The notes beneath the pieces were generated by a model, which worked only from the letters and a program-made list of their open reading frames with translations, ran no database searches and was not told the DNA's origin. 60,044 bases of DNA from Methylobacterium aquaticum (GTDB taxonomy: Bacteria > Pseudomonadota > Alphaproteobacteria > Rhizobiales > Beijerinckiaceae), in NCBI RefSeq assembly GCF_001043915.1, contig NZ_LABX01000106.1, positions 1 through 60,044 of the forward strand, read 5' to 3'. Made by a program: the position numbers and the translations under genes. The stretch's first letter is position 1. The number at the start of each line of letters is the position of its first letter. Shown one piece after another: positions 55,001 to 60,044 of the stretch.

Positions 55001-56408
55001 CGAACAGCGCGAGCTGATCAAGGTCGGCGCCTCGGCCAACTTTGCCGCCATCGAGCGCGAGGAGGTGGCGCGCGTCTCCCAGAACGAGGCGCTGGCATCG
55101 ATCCAGACCACGCTGGCCGCGCGCCTGACGCTCGCCGAGGGCGACATCGTCGGTAACGCCACCGCGATCCAGGGCATCAGCACGAGGGTCACGAACGCCG
55201 AGGGCGTGCTGACCGCCCAGAGCCAGCAGATCACGACGCTGGGCTCTCGGATCGACGCGACCGACCTGCAACTCTCCGGCGTCGCTACCGCGCAGCAGAG
55301 CCTCACCACCCGCGTGAGCCTCACCGAGGGCAACATCTCGACGCTGTCGCAGGATCTCACCGCCCTGCGCAGCACCGTGACAGCACAGGGAGGCCAGATC
55401 GCCGGACAGGCCACCGCGCTCGATAGCCTCACGACCGAGGTCAATCAGAACAGCTCGGACATCGCAGCGCAGGCGCAACGCACCACGGCGCTGGAGAGCA
55501 CGGTATCGACCCAGGGCGGTCAGATCACCGGCAACAGTCAGGCGCTCCAGCAGCTCACGACACGAACCGAGACCGTGGAGGGCGGGCTGCGCTCGCAGTC
55601 CGAGCAGCTGACGAACCTGTCCAGCGCCGTGACCGGCCAGGGCGGGCAGATCGGCGCGAACGCTCAGGCGGTCTCCCAGCTTCAGACGCGGGCGAGCAAC
55701 ATCGAGGGCCAGCAGTCCGCGCAGGCATCATCGCTCCAGGCCCTGAGCACCACGGTCGGCAGCCACACCGCGACCCTGACGACCTACGGCACGTCGATCA
55801 ACGGCATCAGGCTGGAATACGGCATCGCGTTCGAGATCGATGGGCAGACCGGCGGCCTCGTGATGACCGGAGCCAAGCGGCTCGACGGCTCGGGCCTTGA
55901 GGTGCTGCTGAAGCTGTCCGGCGACCTGTTCGTGGACGGTATGATCACGAGCCGGATGGTTTCGACGACGTCTCTCATCACCACATCGGCCCAGATCGGC
56001 ACGCTCACTGTCGACAGCATCAACGTCAGGGACGGTGCGATCAGCGGCCTGGTCTCGGCACAGTCGGGTGGGCAGCAGGCCAGCGTGACCATCAATGTCC
56101 GCACGGCTGGCGCCGTCCTTGTCATCGCCAATCGCACGGGCGATCTGAGCCAGCGGTTTACCCAAGTGGGGACGAATACTGGCGCTCTAAATGTATACAG
56201 GGACGGCAATCTAATCGGCGCCATCCCTGCGAATTTTACGATGGATTTTGACCCGAACCCCCAGATCAACGCATCATATTTTCGGCTCGGGCCCACCGCC
56301 TATCCAATTCTCGATGTCCCTGGCGTGGGGAGCCACACGTACATGGTCGTCGATGACAACAGTCGCGGGATCGGCGGCGTGTTTATCTGCGTCCAGGAGA
56401 GCAAATGA
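52056..56408 (+). CDS. J-like tail tip protein with N-terminal beta-grasp domain
   Basis: This 1450-residue protein from ATG 52056 (a TTG at 52041 is an alternative start). Residues 1-90 resemble a ubiquitin-like beta-grasp domain (TVCRINGEFYGRAEW, DNIEFVSRPM) ending in Gly-Gly-Gly-Gly at about 88-91. Then a hydrophobic section (about 95-150), a receptor-binding J-like body (GYIVNAAGTSAKELLLDFVW, TKAKRLD-type repeats later), and a long helical repeat region with SLTT/RTET heptads. It forms the central tail tip and contacts the host. Length is close to lambda J (1132) plus extensions. Confidence 0.88.
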   Translation: MQIAVRHNLQLLDAEDTSSCDEPAIVLPVREASAVMGETVDAYLARVAWRFDLPTVCRINGEFYGRAEWATRHLALNDNIEFVSRPMGGGGSGSSTAKSIVSIVSLIALTALAPYAVAALGIPALGTAAGSLTILGKIASAVIVGAGALAISHFLMPKAGGKTNARDELHSFGFGGSQARPMQPIPVLNGRMKFAPDYGAPTYSEFNGDAMTDYALYALTCGRMRLEQILIGDTPIWDDQNGFAPEWSGIEMQFVEPGEQVTLYPVNVVTADELNGVQLSQDFTPGYIVNAAGTSAKELLLDFVWSGGAYVTYKDRTLAANTDIAVEARTVNAAGAATGPWIQIFRNVYSQNKQSQIRVTEHVTVAPGRYEVRARRQNPSVEDSGIAKISGTDEVTWTALRAHIDGPNTFPRVTMLALKGVASQKLSGVSGGGVKVIGTRILPVWRDGQFVEEPTRSIAWAALDWWRNGDYAAGLSLSNVDFAAFLAYDRLWGDLGHTFDYRFTEVQNLDDVLETVLRAGRAIPSPVGDKLTITRDQPRGLPRMLFTDNDIVRDSLEIDYALSDESWADGMVGEYVDETTWRLAEVSSAPDGVTLLKPARVQLDGIVQRTQAAGAIRQMAAESQYRRITVSWIARMEGRLLKRGDLVKITTEEPESWGSSHEVVASANNGFSLTLDPAPDWTTSGTHWIEIRQRDGRPFGPVRVTRGATDADLTINGSDAASIAAAASAQYGYPVSLADAVARSDSEEPPWVAFSPGEPRSFPVLITSGDPDQDGEHIHLSGVLDAPEVYQTTETGVPPLLQVPDLYSGAMPVITFLTASISQRQATLVLTAGWLPAKNAATYDVAVSYDGGATWAAGPPTDRTTYEAVVGASDTMKFRVRGVTPGGVPGGWSVTDVIAPELQIQGDLFADLSIQIEKLSAETQREIRSIADLGRGTLAYGADQTQTALRTADDTIRGAIRQLTEAVDRLANEAATTNLGAYEQRELIKVGASANFAAIEREEVARVSQNEALASIQTTLAARLTLAEGDIVGNATAIQGISTRVTNAEGVLTAQSQQITTLGSRIDATDLQLSGVATAQQSLTTRVSLTEGNISTLSQDLTALRSTVTAQGGQIAGQATALDSLTTEVNQNSSDIAAQAQRTTALESTVSTQGGQITGNSQALQQLTTRTETVEGGLRSQSEQLTNLSSAVTGQGGQIGANAQAVSQLQTRASNIEGQQSAQASSLQALSTTVGSHTATLTTYGTSINGIRLEYGIAFEIDGQTGGLVMTGAKRLDGSGLEVLLKLSGDLFVDGMITSRMVSTTSLITTSAQIGTLTVDSINVRDGAISGLVSAQSGGQQASVTINVRTAGAVLVIANRTGDLSQRFTQVGTNTGALNVYRDGNLIGAIPANFTMDFDPNPQINASYFRLGPTAYPILDVPGVGSHTYMVVDDNSRGIGGVFICVQESK

Positions 56409-57226
56409 TCCCGTTTTTGCCGCTGCCGATCGCATTCGTGCGTCACGATCCGGCAGGTCGGATCACGGAATGGGGTCGCATGGAGCCGGCACATATCGCG
56501 GCCGAGGCTGCGGAGCGGGGCGGCATTGTCTCCGGCGAGGGCCACCCCGACACCCATTATGTCGATCTGTCCGGACCGGGGCCGGTCCTGCGCACGCGCC
56601 GCAACCTCGTGGTGGCATTCGATACCCGCGAACCTGCTCCCGGCGCTCCCGCGCGTGTCGCCCTACCCCCGGGCACCGCCCTCACCGTCACGGGCCCGGT
56701 GACCGGATCCGCGACGGCCGGCGGCGCGGTCGATCTCGTCCTGATGGTGCCGGGCACCTACCGGGTCACCATGGAGGCGTGGCCGCGGCGCTCGGCTGTA
56801 GAGACGCTGACGGTGCCGGTGACGGCCGGGCCTGTGCCGGAGCCGCCCATCGGTGCGGTGGTGATCGGTCCTGGCTTGGAGGCGGTGCGAGCCCGAGCCA
56901 AGGAGATCGCCACCGACCACTACGCCAGGCTCGCCCTGATCTCCCGCCCCGCGGGGCTACAGGCCGCCGACCTGCTCAAGGCGCAAGAGGCGGCCCGGGT
57001 GACTGCCGGCGGCGAGAGCGAGTGGATCGCGATCGAGGCGGCGGAGCGCGGCATCGAGCCGGGCGCTCTCGCCGGCATGATCACGGCCGAGAGTGCCAAG
57101 ACCGTCGCGCGCGAGATTGAGCGCGTGCGCGTCACCCAGACCATCGCTCGCGCCGCCACCGAGAGCGGGGTTGTCGCCGCTCTCCGGACCGCCTGCCTTG
57201 AATTCAACCTTCCGCCCGGGGCCTGA
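56405..57226 (+). CDS. Tail fibre or assembly protein
   Basis: This 273-residue protein begins 4 bp inside the J-like gene. It is Pro/Gly-rich with beta segments (HPDTHYVDLSGPGPVLRTRR, GTALTVTGPVTGSATAGGAV) and a helical C-terminus (AEIATDHYARLALIS-like, EWIAIEAAERGIEPGALA). Its place between J and fibre suggests a tail accessory or fibre chaperone. Family not recognised. Confidence 0.6.
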   Translation: MIPFLPLPIAFVRHDPAGRITEWGRMEPAHIAAEAAERGGIVSGEGHPDTHYVDLSGPGPVLRTRRNLVVAFDTREPAPGAPARVALPPGTALTVTGPVTGSATAGGAVDLVLMVPGTYRVTMEAWPRRSAVETLTVPVTAGPVPEPPIGAVVIGPGLEAVRARAKEIATDHYARLALISRPAGLQAADLLKAQEAARVTAGGESEWIAIEAAERGIEPGALAGMITAESAKTVAREIERVRVTQTIARAATESGVVAALRTACLEFNLPPGA

Positions 57227-57278
57227 GGCCCTGATCCACCGCCGTCGAGACCCCGTCTCCGGAGAGTGACCCCCCGAC

Positions 57279-60044
57279 ATGGCTGATCCTGTTCCCTCCG
57301 TCTCCATCGGGACGGGGCTCAATGTCGTGACCGCTACCGCCCCGGTGCTCACCGCGGCGGAGAACGACCTGTTCTGCGCTCGTGGCCAGGCCATTCCGAT
57401 CGCGAGCCGGGACAGCCCGACACAGATCACGCTCAAGCAGCCGTGGCCGCTCGCTTCGCTGGTTGGGGAGCCGGCGTTCAACATCTTGTCGCTGGGCGAG
57501 TACTGGCGCTCGGCGATCAGCATCAACAAGCGGTTCGCCGACCTTCTCGCCAAGTGGGAGGTTGTTTCTCCGTTCAGGTTCGATGCATCTGGGACATTGG
57601 CCGAGCGCGACAACTATAACAATCAGCCGAGAGGCTTCGTATATGTTGCTGTTGATCCGCTTCCAATTCGGATCTTCATCAAATTGGCGAACACGAACTC
57701 GGCCTTCGATTGGTCCGCGGCCATCTACATCGGGAGCGGCGGCCAGGTCGAATTTCAGGAGGCGCTGGACCAAGAGCGGCAGCAGCGCATCCAGGCCGAT
57801 GCCGCCCTCGGCCAGCGGATCGACACGCTCGCAGCTGGAGCCGACCCGAACGTCCGCTCGGACCTCAACGCCGAAATCGCCCGCTCGACCGGGAAGGATG
57901 CCCAGCACGACAGCCAGATCGCCGGCCTGCGCACGGACCTCACCGCCGAGACCAGCGGGCGCATGTCGGCCGACACGGCTCTGGGTGGCCGGATCGACAA
58001 CGAGACGTCGGCGCGGATCGGCGCCGACAACGCGCTCGGCGGCCGGGTCGACACGGAGATCAACGCCCGGCTCGCCGCTGACGCCAACCTCGGCACACGG
58101 ATCACGGCCGAGGAGAGCCGCGCCACGACAGCGGAGGCTGCCGAGGCGAGCGCCCGTCGGGCAGCAGACGATGTCCACGACGCGCGCCTGGGCACGATCG
58201 ACACTGAGCGGGCCACGACGTTCAATCTGGCGTCACTGCGGCTGCTCGGCCCGGCGCTCGCCGATGGCGACGATGCGCCCTATGCTGGCGCGATCGTCTC
58301 GACGCTGGGGCGGCTGTTCCTCGGGGCGCTGCGCGACGGCACGATCGAGATCCCGCGGTTGTTCAGCGCTAATCCGGCGCAGCTCGGCGGCCTCGTCCTG
58401 CGGCGGTCACCTGCGGACGGCGACGATGATCCCTATGTGGAGGCGCTGGTCACCACTCTGGGCCGTGCGGTGCTGGGGGTTCTGGCGGACGGCGCCGTTG
58501 AGATCCCGCGCCTGAGCAGTTCGGGCATCCGCCTCACCGGATCCCGGCCCGTAGACGGCGACGATAACCCCTACGTTGAGGCGTTCACCTCCTCGCTCGG
58601 CCGGGTGCTGCTCGGGTTTCTGGCGGACGGCGCCGTTGAGATCCCGCGCCTCTTCAGCCGCGGCCAGGCCAGCCTCGGCGGGCTCACGCTGACGGGGCTC
58701 GCACCGGAGGCAGGCGACGACCTCCCCTACGTCGACGCAATCGTCTCGACGCTCGGTCGGCTGTTCCTCGGCATCACATCGCAGGGCGTTGAAATCCCGT
58801 GCCTGGAGCAGCCGGCCGTCGCCGCGCCGGATGGCGACGCGCCGTCGTTCGAGTGGGCGATCCGGCGCGGCAGCCGCGTCGCTCTGGGACTGGAGCGGGA
58901 CGGGCTCTACCTCCGCCTCTCGGCGCGCGGCGCGCGGGATGTAGGCGCGCGTCTCACCCCGGATCCCGCGTTGTTTCGCGGCGACCATCGCCCGTTCAAC
59001 CTGCGCTACGGTCCGGCCGGCACGCTGATCGGCACCCGCCAGGATGCCGATCGCACCGTCTACGACATCCGCCAGATCGAGGGCGGCCTCTACGACACCG
59101 CCGTGGTGTCCGACAGCCGCCCGCTGCCGATCCGGGCCTATTTCGGCCAGAGCCAGGCGGGTGGCGGCGGCGGGGATCTCGCCGTCATCACCGGCGCGGC
59201 CTATCCGCGCCACGTCCTCGCACCGGCCGTCTACGGCAAGGCATTCGGCGGGGCGGTCGCCAACGGCTACTTGATCAACGACCTCGTGCCGCTCTTCGAC
59301 GGCCAGGGCGGGCAGCAGTTCATCAACACACTGTTCGGCCTGTACCTGGAACGACAGAACCGGGATGCCGGACCGGCCGGGCCCGGCGTGATTGCGCCCA
59401 CGTCGACCTTCGGCGGCCAGCCGCTCAGCGCCTTCGCCAAGGGGCAGACCCCCTACACCAACCTGATGGCGATCCTCACGGCGTGCCCGCCCCTGGCGGC
59501 CCGCTACGGCCGGCGTTCCTACACCGATGCCATCGTGATCGTGCATGGCGAGGCCGGCCCCTACGGGCGGTCCACCTACGCGACGCCGCTCGGGACGCTG
59601 ATCGACAACCTGCGCGCCGACGTCCAGATCATCAACGCGGCGGTCGGGTTCAACGTCCCGCCGCAGATCTTCCTGACCCAGCAGAACCAGTTCGACAGCA
59701 ACAACGTGCCCACGAATACGGGCGTGAAGTTGGCACAGTTGGATGTTGCCAAGTCTCGCCTCGGTCAGGGCGTGACGATGCTCGGCCCGATGTACCAGAC
59801 CCAGGTGCAATCGGACGGCATCCACATGGACAATGCCGGCAAGGCGCTCCAGGCCGAGTTGCACGCGCACGTCGTCCGGCGCGTGCTCGATGATGGCGTT
59901 GTCGGCTGGAACCCGCTGTGGCCGGTGAGCCTGGCGAACCTGCCGCGCTCGGGCGCCGTCATCACCCTCGACCTCGTGCTGCCGCCCGGGCTGGCGTCGA
60001 TCGCCCAGGACACCGATTGGGTACTGGCCCCGGCCGATGGAAAA
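57279..60044 (+). CDS. Tail fibre with SGNH esterase-like domain (partial)
   Basis: The frame starts at ATG 57279 and is open to the window end (at least 922 residues). Residues 1-155 look like a baseplate or J-attachment domain. Residues about 170-310 are helical triple-coil repeats (LGGRIDNETSARIGADNALG, GRVDTEINARLAADANLG). Residues 320-509 contain four 47-52-residue repeats. From about 610 the pattern of a SGNH/sialate-esterase-like domain appears: GQSQ with Ser625, GEAG at 757-760, and DGIH at 846-849. Such domains remove acetyl groups from surface polysaccharides and determine host range. The gene is missing its end. Confidence 0.85.
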   Translation, partial: MADPVPSVSIGTGLNVVTATAPVLTAAENDLFCARGQAIPIASRDSPTQITLKQPWPLASLVGEPAFNILSLGEYWRSAISINKRFADLLAKWEVVSPFRFDASGTLAERDNYNNQPRGFVYVAVDPLPIRIFIKLANTNSAFDWSAAIYIGSGGQVEFQEALDQERQQRIQADAALGQRIDTLAAGADPNVRSDLNAEIARSTGKDAQHDSQIAGLRTDLTAETSGRMSADTALGGRIDNETSARIGADNALGGRVDTEINARLAADANLGTRITAEESRATTAEAAEASARRAADDVHDARLGTIDTERATTFNLASLRLLGPALADGDDAPYAGAIVSTLGRLFLGALRDGTIEIPRLFSANPAQLGGLVLRRSPADGDDDPYVEALVTTLGRAVLGVLADGAVEIPRLSSSGIRLTGSRPVDGDDNPYVEAFTSSLGRVLLGFLADGAVEIPRLFSRGQASLGGLTLTGLAPEAGDDLPYVDAIVSTLGRLFLGITSQGVEIPCLEQPAVAAPDGDAPSFEWAIRRGSRVALGLERDGLYLRLSARGARDVGARLTPDPALFRGDHRPFNLRYGPAGTLIGTRQDADRTVYDIRQIEGGLYDTAVVSDSRPLPIRAYFGQSQAGGGGGDLAVITGAAYPRHVLAPAVYGKAFGGAVANGYLINDLVPLFDGQGGQQFINTLFGLYLERQNRDAGPAGPGVIAPTSTFGGQPLSAFAKGQTPYTNLMAILTACPPLAARYGRRSYTDAIVIVHGEAGPYGRSTYATPLGTLIDNLRADVQIINAAVGFNVPPQIFLTQQNQFDSNNVPTNTGVKLAQLDVAKSRLGQGVTMLGPMYQTQVQSDGIHMDNAGKALQAELHAHVVRRVLDDGVVGWNPLWPVSLANLPRSGAVITLDLVLPPGLASIAQDTDWVLAPADGK
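58236..58806 (+). repeat. Four tandem fibre repeats
   Basis: Four units of about 47-52 residues, each with G(L/P)xPxDGDDxPYxxAxxxxLGRxxLGxLxxGxxEIPRLxS, run from residue 320 to 509 of the fibre. They probably build a shaft or trimer interface. The DGDDxPY boxes resemble metal-binding turns. Confidence 0.65.

Noticed and set aside
58407..59870. 487-codon minus-strand open frame in the fibre
   Set aside because: Antisense of the fibre gene, no ribosome-binding site, and no folded-looking sequence.
1..60044. Diversity-generating retroelement, retron or transposon
   Set aside because: I find no reverse transcriptase, transposase or insertion-sequence ends; variable-looking fibre regions lack template repeats.
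1..60044. cas genes for the mini-CRISPR array
   Set aside because: No helicase-nuclease Cas3, Cascade or Cas1/Cas2 pattern is seen in the window.

Overview
The window is most of a temperate, long-tailed (siphovirus-like) prophage in a high-GC alphaproteobacterium. The host is probably of the Methylobacterium type. I infer this from the strong GC bias, the MucR/Ros-family protein, and a left edge that matches the 5' half and anticodon loop of an alphaproteobacterial tRNA-Pro(TGG) gene. The left phage end is at about position 1. The right end lies beyond the window, because the last gene, a tail fibre, is still open at position 60044. No endolysin or holin is recognisable, so the lysis genes probably lie further right.

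Layout. (1) 1-9.0 kb, minus strand: attachment core, integrase, excisionase-like protein, DUF1643 protein, a MazG-like protein, HNH proteins, and a block of phage genes that may form the recombination module, all tightly overlapping. Its promoter side (9.0-9.65 kb) is a long leader that ends in a terminator ahead of the first gene, next to AT-rich inverted repeats. (2) 9.65-11.2 kb: a secreted protein, a CI/LexA-like repressor, and a divergent Cro-like gene with two operators between them. (3) 11.3-19.9 kb, plus strand: replication module with a RuvC-like resolvase, a MucR-like regulator lacking zinc ligands, a stand-alone DnaA domain-IV-like protein, a DnaQ-like exonuclease and a DnaB helicase, then a gap with a perfect DnaA box and a KilA-N protein. 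(4) 20.1-21.15 kb: an AT-rich DUF2971 cargo gene with its own promoter and terminators. (5) 21.1-27.4 kb, minus strand: a second leftward operon of small accessory genes including a Lar-like anti-restriction protein. It carries a repeated hairpin about 30 nt upstream of several start codons and contains a three-repeat, type I-E-like mini-CRISPR array with its own terminator and no cas genes. (6) 27.4-27.9 kb: a second regulatory hub with three repressor operators. (7) 27.9-30.8 kb, plus strand: HU-like protein, small genes, and a MerR-like regulator. (8) 31.0-33.5 kb: two HNH endonucleases, a D-arm-reduced tRNA-Trp and a tRNA-Tyr in tandem, and small genes. (9) 33.6-60 kb, plus strand: the HK97-type head and tail genes in canonical order (TerS, TerL, portal, protease, capsid, connectors, tail tube, frameshifted tail chaperone, tape measure, minor tail proteins, NlpC/P60, J-like tip, fibre). 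Exported or moron-like genes interrupt this block: a signal-peptide protein, a collagen-like secreted protein, and a lipoprotein on the opposite strand.

How it works together. One repressor (9985-10800) probably controls both the cI/cro-like switch and the 27.5 kb hub through six matching 18-bp operators, one of which sits beside a terminator. Accessory genes with their own signals (DUF2971, lipoprotein, mini-CRISPR array, Lar) are the best candidates for functions useful to the lysogen or against competing phages and host restriction.
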